A stretch of DNA of 60,402 bases from Scytalidium lignicola (taxonomy: Eukaryota > Ascomycota > Leotiomycetes), in NCBI GenBank assembly GCA_002812745.2, contig NCSJ02000265.1, positions 1-60,402 on the forward strand, given 5' to 3'. Below the pieces are notes generated by a model, which was not told the DNA's origin, did no database searches, and worked only from the letters and a program-made list of their open reading frames with translations. Below are positions 25,360-36,354 of the stretch, piece after piece (within the stretch, counting starts at the first letter, position 1; every line of letters starts with the position of its first letter). Position numbers and translations under genes: made by a program.

Positions 25360-26301
25360 TATAAGCATTCTTATACTTATACTTCCTCTTTTTCAATAGA
25401 GGGTTATTACCTCCTCTGTTACCTTTATTATTATTATTACTATTTTTACTATTATCATTATTATTATTAACAAGGTTATTAAGCTAAATAAGAGAGGTTG
25501 TAAACTTATTATCTTCAAACTGGAGATAATACTCTGAAGAGGTAAAAGAAGGACTAAGTATAAGGTTAACAAGGAGTATTATACTAAAGATTAAGACTAG
25601 GACAAGTATTATCAACTTAGAACACTTGTTAATAAAGTAAGTAAGGTAATAACAAGGAATAATAAGGATATTATCCTCTTGTACTCTTAAAAGACAAAAG
25701 TAAGTAGGATAATGAACTAGAAGAATAAGAGAATTATCATTATTGTTATTATTTAACTCTTTTAACTTGCTTAACTTAATATCCTCCAAAAAGGATATAT
25801 CTTTGTTAGAGGATATATTATCATCAAAGAGATTTGCTTGTAAAATATTAATAATATACTAGTTAAAAGGAAAAGAAGAAAAAATACTTACTATTTCTTA
25901 AATAATATTATTTAAAGCTTTAAAGTAGTTATCAACACTTCTTAAGATCTTATTAACTATGCTTAACCTATTATTATCTATCTTTTCCTTCTTAATTTCC
26001 TAATAAAGTATATTCTTAACACATTTAGTATATTTATATTATGTTATCTAAAGAGTAATAATAATTACAACATTGCTTATTATTGTCTGGTCAACAAATT
26101 AAAGTAGCTTATTCATATGATAATAATATTCTTTAAGAACTTTTCTACACTTTTTATACTTATAAGTATACTTTTCATACTTGTTATTAGTTTGTAGAAT
26201 AAGACATTTAAGGTTAAGTTAAGTAAATAAAGACTTGTTATACTGTAAGCAACAAGGATATATAAGTTTTTTGTGTTTCTTAACCATAATAAGCTAATCA
26301 T
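25360..26301 (-). pseudogene. Apparent antisense gene in the 3' region of the Gypsy element
   Basis: Between the end of pol and the 3' LTR, the minus strand has a better coding signal than the plus strand. From 26301 down it reads MVKKHKKLIYPCCLQYNKSL, then a short Cys/Lys-rich segment including KCLIL and KYKKCRKVLKEYYYHMNKLL, suggesting a damaged zinc-binding motif. Further down, 25789-25484 is open for 101 codons and holds Asn runs (NNNNNDNS), then LLVHYPTYFCLLRVQ and a Leu/Ile-rich stretch, and Asn-rich reading continues to about 25360. The N-terminal and distal parts lie in different frames, so an intron or an indel separates them. Antisense open frames in the 3' part of Gypsy elements are known from other hosts. 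I do not recognise this protein. Confidence 0.45.
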
Positions 26302-27215
26302 ATGTTAGTTAAAGAGTTAACAAAAGTAAATAAAGGAAACTTACTTAAAAGTTAAGAGATTTAATAAGAAAGATTATAGAAGTTAGTCAAAGAGCTCTTG
26401 ATATGTTAAAGAAGAGAAAGGTGAAAAGAAGAGAAGTAAAGTACTTATACAGTTATAACTAAAAGTAAAGAATAGTAGACAATAAAATAAGTATTTATAC
26501 AATATTACTTAAAGTTTAACTTTAAGCTTTAAAAAATTAAAGAAGGAGAAAACTTACCTTGTAAAGATAATAAATAAAGTGATGAAAAGAGAAAGGAAGA
26601 AGAAAAGGAGTAATAAAGGGGGTTTATATAAATCTTTAGAAATATTAATGATTATATATTATACTTTACTTATTTAAGAACTTTAGAATATTTACTGATC
26701 TTTACTTAATTCTATAATAATCTAAGAATTACTTTGTAAGATTATTATGTTAAAAGAATGTTTATGTTTAATCATAATCAGAAAGTTTAATATTAAGAAT
26801 AGTTTTATATTTATTATATTTAAGTATTTTATATTTACTCTGTTTGACTTTATATTATTAACAATAAAGGGAAGTAAGTAAAGTATTAGATCTTCACTTA
26901 AGACTTATACCTCTTCAGAAGGATTAAAAGAGCTAATAACCAAAAGGTATAAGAGAAATAATAGAGTTATGTTTGTATATATATGTAAAGCTTGTTATTA
27001 ACATAAGAGACTTATGTATTATAACATCAAAAGGATATTAAAGAAGTATATTAACTTAAAGGTATTATAACATTAAGCTATTAAATAAAGACATTATTTT
27101 AAGACCTTTACATTTAAAAGAAGTATAGGATTCAGGAATGATCTTTGTATTTGTAGACTTTAGGAGAAGTATTAGAGGATGTTAAAGGCTTGTAACTCTT
27201 AAGGACAAGAGCTTT

Positions 27216-27230
27216 AAGAGGGGGGGATAA
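27216..27230 (+). promoter_or_regulatory. Polypurine tract of the Gypsy element
   Basis: The sequence AAGAGGGGGGGATAA lies directly before the 3' LTR, where a polypurine tract primes plus-strand DNA synthesis. The run of seven G is striking in this AT-rich context. Confidence 0.8.
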
Positions 27231-27474
27231 TGTTAAAGCTTAGATTGTAAAGCTTAAGAAGTGTACATAGTACACTAAGCATATGAACAGAGTATTAAGA
27301 TAAGGGCTTACTTTAAGAATATACAGAACTTGATATATATAAGGATAACTTAAGTTGTTATTATGATTTAAATTCTTTAGAAATTAGTTTAAAGAATAAA
27401 ACAAGCTTAATTGTTAATACCATTACTTCCTTGATTGTAATTCATTGTCTTCACCCTGGACTTAGTCTATAACA
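27231..27474 (+). repeat. 3' LTR of the Gypsy element
   Basis: It is 244 bp, from TGTTAAAGCT to CTATAACA, and aligns to the 5' LTR without gaps. About 23% of positions differ and every difference I found is a transition, mostly toward T or A in this copy, as expected of RIP. It starts directly after a polypurine tract. Confidence 0.92.
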
Positions 27475-29611
27475 AGTATTAAAAGACAAATAATAAAGGG
27501 ATTCAAAAATAAGATTATNAAAAGTTTTAGAAAAAAAAATTAAAAGAGAGAATTATTAAGAGTAGTATAATATTACAAGTATTTTTATAATTTAACAATT
27601 AGGTTAAGGAAATGAATTTAAAGGAATTAAAAAGAATAAATCAAATGATTAAACAAGAGAATAAATATAAAAGCAAGATAATTGATAATAACAATAATTA
27701 AGATGTTTTAATTTTAAAATGAAAAGATAATATAAAGTTAATTAAACTAGAAAAAAAATTATAATATTAAAAGAAAAAAGNAAGTTATAAGTTTTTAATA
27801 TTAAATATATAATTTGTTGATTTTATCAAATAATTATAAGTATAATTTTATTTTCATTCAAGCATTATGTATGAGTATCCATAAGAATTATATTTTTATA
27901 ATAATATATTAACAATCAAATTTGAACATGAAATTATTAAGCTAATTACAGTAAAAGTGATATATTAATGTAAAATGCATATAATATTAAAAGAGGAGAA
28001 GTATATAATAATAAGTATAATAGCAAAAATAAAGTAAATAAGATGTAAAAGAAGAACATAGATTAATGATAATTTTTAGATAAAGTTAATAAAAAAAAAA
28101 ATNAAAAAGAGTAAAAAAGAATTAAAAGGATAAGAAGTTAAAATGTAAGCAGGAAAAGAGTAAATAAATAAGTTAATATCAAAGGCAAAAGTTAAGGAAA
28201 GAAGGAGGACAAACGGATAACTAATAAATATAAGAGAAAAGTATTAAATAGTTAAGGTTGAAAATAAAGGAGAAGGTTAAGGTTAGAAGTAAATAAGATA
28301 GTTAAGGTTAAAGATAAGTAAGAGGGTNAAGGTTGAAGGTAAATAAGATGGTCAAGGTTANAGATAAGTAAGAGGGTCAAGGTTAAAGGTAAATGAGAAG
28401 GTCAAGATTAGAAATACAAACACATAGTAAAAGTNAAAAAGTNAAAAGAAGATAAATCAAATTATAACAAAAGGAAATAATTATAAAGATTTGTTCAAAT
28501 CATTTAACAGTGAATAATAAACAAAAGCATAAGAAATAAGCATTTTAAGTTATGATAACAATAATATTTTTAAGGTTTAAGTTATAGAAGAAAAGCAAGA
28601 TTTACAAGTAAAAAGAAAAGGGTATTAATTTGTAAAGATAAGTTTTGTAAGTTAAAGATATATATTACAAGAGGAATAAAACAGAAGGGAACACAAAGAA
28701 GAGAAGAGGGAAAAAGGAAAAAAGGAAGAAGTAAAAGAAGGATTTTCCAAAATTATATAAAAAGATAAAAAATNAAAAGACAAAAATAAAGTTTAAAGGT
28801 TAGTATAATAAGAAAAGAGATTTTACAAATTATAATAATAAAGATATAAGTTTTCAATAAGTTAAATAAAAACAATATAAAATTTAATAGGAGATATAAA
28901 TAAATTTATATATTTTGTTAAATAAGGTAAAACAAGTGATTTAAACAAGGAGGNTTTTTTTTTATTTTTTTTTTTTTTTTAGTCATCAAATAAAGTTAAA
29001 AGAAGGAAATTGCAATAAATTTGCAGAAGATATTTAGTTATAATTTAAAAGACAAAATTTTTTTAAACATTAAGTTAATAATAAGAAGGTTAAAGATATA
29101 AGATAAAGACAAAACAAAAGAGGGTAAGGTAAATGGTAAGGGTTGTCAGGTGGAGAGGAGAGAGACGGGTCAAAGTCAAGGGTTCAAAGGGTAAAGAGGT
29201 GTTTGCAGGGTAAGTAACTTAAACTTATAGCCGTGAAGCGGACACAGGAGAGGGTTAGTATAAGGATAAGGTTGTATTTAGAGGTGGAGACCGTCCTCTT
29301 CCTCTCCATAAAGATAGATCGTGGTCGCCGACTGCATGCCTGAGTTGTGCCTCTTTTTCCTGCTCCTTCCGGCCCTTTTAGCCCCCTTTACACCCTTGTC
29401 CGATGTGTGTCTGGTGTTGTGCCTCACCACCACCCCCCTTTATAGAGAGATTACCTTTTAAATGAGCTTGTTTAGCCTAGCAAGATTACATTTGTTGATA
29501 TGAATCCTTGTTAAAGCCTTATAATTCTGTTGTTATAATGTTTGAACAAGAGAGAGAGAACTGCAAATCCATACATGGAAAATCTTATAAATACATTTTA
29601 ATAAGATTCCT
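27475..29611. other. Decayed spacer with a GC-richer island
   Basis: Mostly AT-rich, A-biased DNA without genes. It contains a 25-bp minisatellite (28256-28405), a T-rich run of about 30 bases (28954-28980) and, at about 29140-29460, an island of near-normal GC content with CpG dinucleotides (CCGTGAAGCGGACAC, CGTGGTCGCCGACTGCATG) that has escaped decay. The island has no open frame, LTR ends or inverted termini that I can recognise. An open frame starting at 29508 runs into the hexanucleotide array and is not a gene. Confidence 0.6.
28256..28405. repeat. 25-bp minisatellite, six units
   Basis: Six consecutive 25-bp units begin at 28256, 28281, 28306, 28331, 28356 and 28381. They follow the pattern GGTTRAAGRTAARTRAGADGGTYAA. 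One strand is almost purely A, G and T. Units alternate slightly in type (units 3 and 5 are most alike, as are 2 and 4), which suggests an older 50-bp period. The period is not a multiple of three, so it is not coding. Confidence 0.9.
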
Positions 29612-29789
29612 TTTTATTCTTATTCTTATTCTTATTCTTATTCTTATTCTTATTCTTATTCTTATTCTTATTCTTATTCTTATTCTTATTCTTATCCTTA
29701 TTCTTATCCTTATTCTTATTCTTATTCTTATCCTTGTTCTTATTCTTTATTCTTTTATCCTTATCTTTATTCTTATTCTTATTCTTATT
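29612..29789. repeat. Hexanucleotide array (TTATTC)n, about 178 bp
   Basis: This is nearly perfect TTATTC tandem repetition with a few TTATCC, TTGTTC and TTTATC variants in the second half. It generates a spurious Ile-Leu repeat open frame on the plus strand. Composition GAATAA/TTATTC, pure pyrimidine plus A on one strand. Confidence 0.93.
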
Positions 29790-31299
29790 TCAATATGAAT
29801 ATAATTTGGAGTTTAGACTTGACCATTCTAGAAATCTTTAATCTGAATTCAAGTATCTCTTATTTGAATCCAAGCTTAAACAACTTGTTTCTTAAGGTTT
29901 TTGAATATATATTAGAATATTAATTGTTGTATTGTCATGTCTATAAGCAACCTATAAGCTAGTTACAATTTAATTAGCATTTGTCTTACTGTTATCAGTT
30001 AGCAATTTATGTTCAACAGTTTATAATTGATTATTGTTAAACCCTGGACTTGGTGAATTTAAAGGATAGTAAGTAAGGATTATTATTGTTATTACTTGAT
30101 TATTCACTAATTATCTTCTTCTTACTAGTATATCTAAATAGCTTTAACTGTTAAGATTGTTAATTCCTGACCATCAATTATAAGTAAATGTAACAATACT
30201 TGAATCTTTAGCATAACTTGTATAATATAACTTTTTAAAACTATTTTCGGATATTTATAACCTTATAAGCTTAGTATAAGGATTTACAAGTTAGATATTA
30301 GATTTTTAAAGTCTAGTTAAGTTAATATCCAAGCTAGGACTAAAATCTAGATTTTGATTAATATTACCAAGCCTTAAAACAATTAGAATAAGATGAAATT
30401 AACTGGTTAGCCAAGTAAGACTAAGATTATGAAACTTAAGATGTTAAAGTTGAACATAATAATATTACTCTTTGGCTAAAGTATATAAAGTAGCTAGAAC
30501 AGTTCTTGAATTAGCCTTTAGACATTATTACAGTTATAGTTAAGCTATTAAAGCCAAGACCTTGCTAGGACAATGTATTTAAGGTTTAAGAGGCTTAAGT
30601 AATAATAAGCCTGGTCTAGACTAAAATCTGGATCTAGATCCTACTAGATTTACTTGATCAAGTAAATAACCTTAATTTAAATTTGGTTAATTTAACTAAT
30701 ATGTATATTAAGTAATTAAACACTGTTTACAAACTTTAAATACTACTTCATTTTAAGTTAGATATTGGATATTTTCTAGTGATCTTAGCCAATTTTACCA
30801 GCATTATCCATTTAAATTGTTAAAGACTTAAAATACCTTAAAATGTTATATTAATCTTTAGAAGTGATTTTTAGTTTATATTTGTTGAGTATAGACTTAG
30901 CCTAGATTTATTCAAGTAGATATTTATAGCTTGAATTTGTTTAATCAGCAATAAGCTACTTTAACTAAGATTTAGGATATCTTTGATCAGAATCAAGAAC
31001 AAATGCAAGATCTGGAATTTGATTTTCTTAAGGATTCTAAGGTTAGTCTTGGAATAGACTTTGACATTTGGCTAAACCTTAACCAAGTTAAACAGGTGAC
31101 AGAATAACTCTTTGAGTTTAACTGTTAACTAATTACTTAGATTAACTAGCTTAACCAGGAGTAAAGCTTACTTCTGATTCATTTTACTAGTATTTTAAGC
31201 TTGTATTTTTATAGCTTAGTTTATAGGATAGCCTTTGCCTTTACTCTTGTAATTTTAGGCTTGATCTAAGTTTGCTAGCTTTTCATGCTAGAATATACC
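29790..31299. other. Decayed DNA upstream of the second OrsD/RecQ-family fragment
   Basis: This is moderately AT-rich, with many CTAG, TTAAG and TAGCTT strings of the kind left by transitions in former coding DNA. It is probably the N-terminal half of the gene fragment that becomes readable after 31300. I could not identify the OrsD zinc region here. Confidence 0.4.
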
Positions 31300-32560
31300 T
31301 TGCTAACCTAGGCATATAGCTATTTGTCTTGGCTTAGTCAGGATTCTTATGCAGATCCTATTAGTTAGTTACAAGGTATCTAGGTTAAGTATATATATAA
31401 TAGTAACTTTCATCTATTAGCCTGTTTGGTAAAGTTCTTGGTTTATAGTCGAAAAATTACTTAAAAGGAAGGTTGTTAAACTAATATTAGCTAGTCTTTA
31501 AATAAGCAAATCCTAACCTTGTATGATTAATCTTTTAACATAGTCCAATTTTATAACATAGTCAAATTAACTATTCAAGAATGCTAAGATCTTGTTAATC
31601 AGGTTTTGTTAGGTTAGTAGCTATTTAGAATTGACTTGGCTATTATTTAGGACAGCTTGGTTCAGAACTGGCCAGGCTAGTCTTTTTTAAAGGATCCCTA
31701 GAATGGATTCCAGGATTCGTTCAAGCATCTCCAGTGTTAAGCTTTCACCAAGGAGCATTTACTAAGCCAGAACTAACTCTGGTCTAAGGCTAAGAGCTGG
31801 AATTACCTGGCCTTAGTAGAATGGCTTAAAAGGCAGTTGTTAGTCTGCATTTACTTTATAGGTAGCTTATTAGGCTAGGCAACCGAACTAACCGGCTTGA
31901 AGTGGTGTAATACTAGGTAAGTAATGTGGAATATTTTTGTTCATCGAGGTTAGTTGATCCTGATCTTAGAATATAACAAGGTTTCTAGCTTTACCAACTA
32001 TGCCTTTTACATCGTCTGGTTTTTGTCATCAGTTATCAGCCAAATTCTGTTCTTATATTTGGTTTATGTATTGTCATTTTCTAACTCTTTGGTTAACCAA
32101 CTAAAGCTGGATTGCAAACCTAGCCTGGAATCCTACTTATTTGTAGACTACCAGAGTTATCATAAAAATCCAGTTTATAGATCAACTGTACTGACGAGCT
32201 TGATCTCAGAGGCCTCCCAAAGGGCTAGTATGGAGCTATTTCTAGGCCTGGCTACTTACTGGCAGGCTGCTGTAGCCATTGCCAAGCAACACATTGCCTT
32301 AATTGCTAAGACCTTCAACCTGAATCACCTGGCTGATCCCAGGGATTTATATCTAGCTATGGCCTGCTAGGCTGGCCACCAGGTGGAGACCTTCCTGAAC
32401 ACTTATGCCCTGGATTGGACTTGTCTTGCTCACTTGCAGTTGGAACTTATGGAGTAGTATAGCCAGATTTCGGGCTATTGGCATTGCTGGCTAAGGATCC
32501 AAGACTTGAAGTGGTATCCAGGCCAGGATAGGTGTCAGGGCCTTAGTGCACTAATCACGT
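31300..32560 (+). pseudogene. Middle region of a second OrsD/RecQ-family gene
   Basis: Damage decreases toward the right, and the translation becomes a recognisable fungal repeat protein. Around 31860-31990 it reads RNIFV-like and ILILEYNK segments after a GxPxRATELTGLKW-like motif. The open frame 31954-32370 continues with LFLYLVYVLSFSNSL, SMELFLGLATYWQAAVAIAK and NLNHLADPRDLYLAMAC, and after one TAG (from CAG) with AGHQVETFLNTYALDW and SQISGYWHCWLRIQDL. The pattern (reading, short loop, A-GH, Y, WHRWL) is that of the recombinase-like region lying between OrsD and RecQ domains in large fungal repeat proteins. The same block occurs near 15130 in the first copy. The reading stops just inside the LTR-like sequence, so the helicase part is missing. 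The family assignment is from memory. Confidence 0.55.
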
Positions 32561-32799
32561 GAAGGGGGGAAAAGGATAGTAGTCTGAGTCCTAGCCGCTC
32601 CTTAGCTGCTGACTCCCGTCTATAAAGAGGGGGGTTTCCCCTTCTCTTTGACAGGAGTCAGAGATCAATCTTGTAATTTTAGAAGAGCACCGAGTTTTAG
32701 AGCGAATCTACACCTAACCAACTGCTATCTCACTGCTAGTCTCCTATTATGTTTCAGCCTCCTGGTCTCTCTTCACTCTACGTACGGATACCCCTAACA
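32533..32799 (+). repeat. LTR-like sequence, 267 bp
   Basis: It begins TGTCAGGG and ends CCCCTAACA, imperfect inverted ends of the TG...CA type used by LTR retrotransposons. It contains CACGTGA, a TATA-like TCTATAAAG (about 32619) and few RIP-type changes. The flanking 5-mers (ATAGG and CTAAG) do not match, so a simple solo LTR from recombination is not supported. It is either the end of a truncated element or an LTR at a rearrangement breakpoint. No partner LTR was found in the window. Confidence 0.5.
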
Positions 32800-33019
32800 C
32801 TAAGATATCTTTTCTATTCTATTTAATCAACTTAATGATAATCAACTTAAATTATACGATTTCCTATATAAAGCTATTATAATTGTTTAAACATATATAC
32901 TAAGGTAAAAAAAGGAATACAAGAATTACTTTAATTTATCAACTTCTACAATAATTCTTATAAATTTAAAAGTTTAATAACTTTTATTATACATAGTAAA
33001 ACTAATTAGATTTCTGTAT

Positions 33020-34000
33020 TTTCAATTATTTGATAACCTAAATAATGAAAATGGCTATTCACATTCTTAACAACTTTATAGTTACTTTTCCTTCTTACTT
33101 CATTGATTTTAATATAAAGCAAAGCTTTAAAATTAACCTTAATATCTTGATGAAAAGTGTAATACTAACGAATCTACTTCTTTAAATCATTAAAACTCTT
33201 TTTGATTAAGTTGAAAAATAAGTAATATAAAAGTAAAAACTTGAGTAAAACATTTTTAACATTATAAAGTAATTAGAAGTATACTTTTCTATGAATTGTA
33301 CAGTTGTCCATTATTAAAACTAACCTCTTGTATAACCAAGGGTTACATAATGATAATATATCAATTTTAATTCATTGCTTGAATATATTAACTATTATAC
33401 TTCCTTTGACAGTGATTACTATAATATAACCTTCTATTATATATACTAGTAAAATCAAGTACTTCTTCAATTGTTTTAACTACTTTTTAACCTTTACTAG
33501 TTTATTAATAAGTGCTTATCCATATTTCTGATGTTCTGTACATTCAATATTACTAGATTCATCTGCAAAAACAAGTTGGTCAGCTCTTTATTCTGCAGAT
33601 TTAATATTCTAATTGTTAATAAGATGTTGATTTTGTTAAGCAGTTATGATTTCGAGCTTTTTGTAATTAATATCAAGCTTCTTTAGAAGCCTGGAAACTA
33701 TCGATTATGACAATTGTACGTTGAATTCATTGTATACAAAGTTTGTAATCTTATCCTAAAATATCTCATTAGATATTATTATCAATTCAATAACTGCTTC
33801 TTCGATTTCAAGGGTAACCATTGAAGGTCTGCCAGTGTGTTTCCTTATATCTAATCTAACGATTATACAAAGTTGTATACCTTGAGCAATATATCAAACA
33901 GTTTCGTAGGAGACGTCAAAAGCAGTAGCAATTGTATATTTGTCGTTGTCAGAGTTCAGAAGAGCGCTTTCGATAGCTTTGACCATTTCCTTGCAAAGGT
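33020..34000 (-). pseudogene. Tc1/mariner-type transposase remnant (DD34E lineage)
   Basis: The minus strand reads as a Tc1/mariner transposase from about 34000 down. A helix-turn-helix start (MVKAIESALLNSDNDKYTIA, then DVSYETV) is followed by KHTGRPSMVT, then SIVSRLLKKLDINYKK, then the first catalytic Asp in LVFADESS (near 33560), the second in LIMDNCTIH (near 33310), and after 34 residues the third position in NLIKKSFNDLKK. There the expected Glu is Lys, a G-to-A change. Stops replace Arg, Gln and Trp codons. The left part is more damaged than the right. Imperfect inverted termini may lie near 32822-32862 and 34094-34131 (AATCAAC in common), but I am not sure of them. Confidence 0.8.
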
Positions 34001-34210
34001 TTGGAGTTATTGGATAGATTATATAGATTATATAAGGTTAAAACGTTCAGTATATATCGGTCAATTCGATTAGTTCAAGAAACAGGCGATAGATCGATCG
34101 AATAAAATGTCAATTCGTTGATTTAGTCCTTTACATTAATTTACTATAGTATGCGCTGCAAAAAGGCGTGCACGGGGCTCGAATTCGCGAAAAACAGGCC
34201 ACTTTAGGAT

Positions 34211-36354
34211 ATGACAGTACTACTTCCTGCTACTACTCCTGCTACTGTAGCAATGGCTACTCAATTACCCTCTTCATGTGGTCCTGCACCTCCTGAAGCT
34301 ATCTATACTGACACTAACATACTTTTTGCTGTAATTCAAGCGCATGCATCTAAGAATGGATATGCTTTTCGCATTCGAAGCTCAACGCCAATACATGTAG
34401 TGTATTATTGTGATCGTGCTGGCAATTATGATTCTAAAGGCAAGAATCTTACTGTTCATCCAAGTAAACAGTGTAATAAGTCATCGGTTGTCAAATAAGA
34501 GTAGTTGCATTGAAAGATATTGTTTTAGGCACTTGGTTATTAAAGGTTTTTGAAGTTACACATAATCATATGGCATCTATATCTCCTGTAGCTCATTCTG
34601 CTCATAGAATTGCTTCATTGGACTCTACCATTCGTAATCGAATTGAGTCTTTATGGAGATCTGGTGTAGCTAATGCACAAATCCTAAGTGCCTTATACAT
34701 TGATTTTCCTGATATCTACTTAGCTAGTGTTGATATTAGGAATATGACTCAATTAGTACAGAATCAAGAACTAGGAGGAAGAACTCCGATTCAGGATTTA
34801 CTGTAAGTGTTATATATAAGCCTTATATTAATAAAATACTAATAGTGTAAGCACAAACTAGAAGAGTGTGGATTTAGTTTAATATATGAAACCAATTCGA
34901 ATAATAACCTCATTCAGTTGTTATTTATCCACCTTATAGCTTTAAAGCTTTATAAACAAAATCCTGACATTCTATTGATGGATTGCACTTATAAGACTAA
35001 TCGATTTGATATGCCATTGCTTAACATTTGCATTATAACTGGAGGAAATAAAGTTATTCAAATAGGAATTATATTTTTGTCAAATGAAACAGAGAAATCC
35101 TACAAATAAGTACTTAGTTAACTCCAAGGAATAATGCAACGCTATCAAATTCAACAGCCATTCTTTATAGTTATTGATAGGGAATTAGCTTTGATCAAAG
35201 CTATAGATATATTATTCCCTGGATCAATTCATCTCCTTTGTCGCTAGCATGTTAATATGAATATATTAGCTAAAACGAAGAAATATTTCCTTGCTCTAGT
35301 TAAAGGGAAAAATAGAGGCTTAACACGACATCCTCAATTCAAGGTATTTCTTAAGATTTGCATTGATGTTTTTAACTCTGAAACTAAATGCAAATATGCT
35401 GAGAATCTAGTTGAATTACAGAAATTCAATCATAATGCAATCAAATATATTATGAACACTTGGCTTATTCCGTGGAAAGAAAAGCTAGTTAAATGCTGGA
35501 TAGATCAGAACCTCCATTTTGGTGTTTTAATCATGTCTTTAATCGAAGGTTGTTATAGTGTTTTAAAGTTATACTTACAACGATCAACTAAAGACTTAAA
35601 TGGAGTGTTTAATCGCTTGGAGTTGTTTTGGAGTATACAACACCGAGGAATTACTGAAGTTGTAACTTGTGATCAACTCTGGCCAAAGCATAATATCAAT
35701 TTGCCTTGGTTTGCTGAATTGATTAGCTATATCCATGGATATGCATTGTAGAAATTTCATTCTGAAGTAAGTAAATTGTCAAAAAGTGGTTTACCAACTA
35801 CTGAATGCAATTGTACAATCCAGGAGTCAATGGGCCTCCCTTGTTACTATACAATTTGGAGTAGAATTAAAGATGGAGGGTCAGTTCGGATTTAAGATAT
35901 TCATTTGCATTGGCTATATTATCGATTACTTGAAACCTTTCAAAGGCTTACTCTAATTCAAGTGCTTGATCTAGTTATGATTTGTGGTAAATGCAGGCCC
36001 AAGGGAGTATTAGGTCAAGGTAAAGGTATAGTTGAATTTAGTACTAAACGATTATCATCAGACTTTGAATTGCCTCCTAGTACAGCTCCTGCAGCTGTAG
36101 ATTTGTCACCTATACTTAAGGAACAGTTATATATTTTACTATCATCAACTACTTGATTATCCATGCTACGATTTGAACAAGGTCATATTGACAGTTATAA
36201 ACCTGGAACTGTTCGTGAACGAGGTTATATGAGAGGGATTTCATCGATATACAAAGACGATTATGTGGAGTCGTCAGCTAATATAGCTGACGAGGCAATG
36301 CTAAATGAAACACAAGATTGTATTGAAGTGGAGACTCTTAATGAATTAGTTTAA
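34211..36354 (+). pseudogene. MULE (Mutator-like) transposase remnant with SWIM zinc finger
   Basis: Successive open pieces on the plus strand form one MULE transposase. A FAR1-like N-terminal zinc region (34211-34498, with CDRAGNYDSKGKN) leads to LGTWLLKVFEVTHNHMAS (from 34510). The catalytic domain follows with ILLMDCTYKTNRFDMPLLNI (about 34971-35030) and FIVIDRELALIKAIDILFPG and HLLCR-stop-HVNMNI (about 35165-35265), where the stop replaces Trp. The rest of the domain is open at 35257-35751. The SWIM finger CNC...CYY (35806-35850) has Tyr in place of the last His, a C-to-T change. The C-terminal part is at 35905-36354. A small intron or deletion (34807-34850) and at least one frameshift near 34490 separate pieces. 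Damage is lighter than in the Gypsy element. TTCGCGAA occurs on both sides (34186 and 36548) but convincing terminal repeats were not established. Confidence 0.85.

Larger units (their letters stand above)
19170..27474 (+). mobile_element. Full-length RIP-mutated Ty3/Gypsy retrotransposon, 8.3 kb
   Basis: Two 244-bp LTRs bound the element (19170-19413 and 27231-27474), each starting TGTTA and ending TAACA. The flanks give a 5-bp target duplication with one transition: AGTAC at 19165-19169 and AGTAT at 27475-27479. A polypurine tract precedes the 3' LTR. Inside, on the plus strand, come a gag remnant, a reverse transcriptase with RNase H, an integrase and a probable chromodomain, which is the Ty3/Gypsy order. 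All carry many stops. About 2 kb between the pol end and the 3' LTR holds an apparent antisense gene. No clear tRNA primer-binding site was found after the 5' LTR. The element cannot move on its own. Confidence 0.9.

Noticed and set aside
29508..29798. 96-codon open frame with long Ile-Leu repeat
   Set aside because: It is produced by the TTATTC hexanucleotide array and has no gene features.
32533..32799. Solo LTR left by recombination
   Set aside because: The flanking 5-mers do not match, so a simple solo LTR is not supported; it is kept only as LTR-like.
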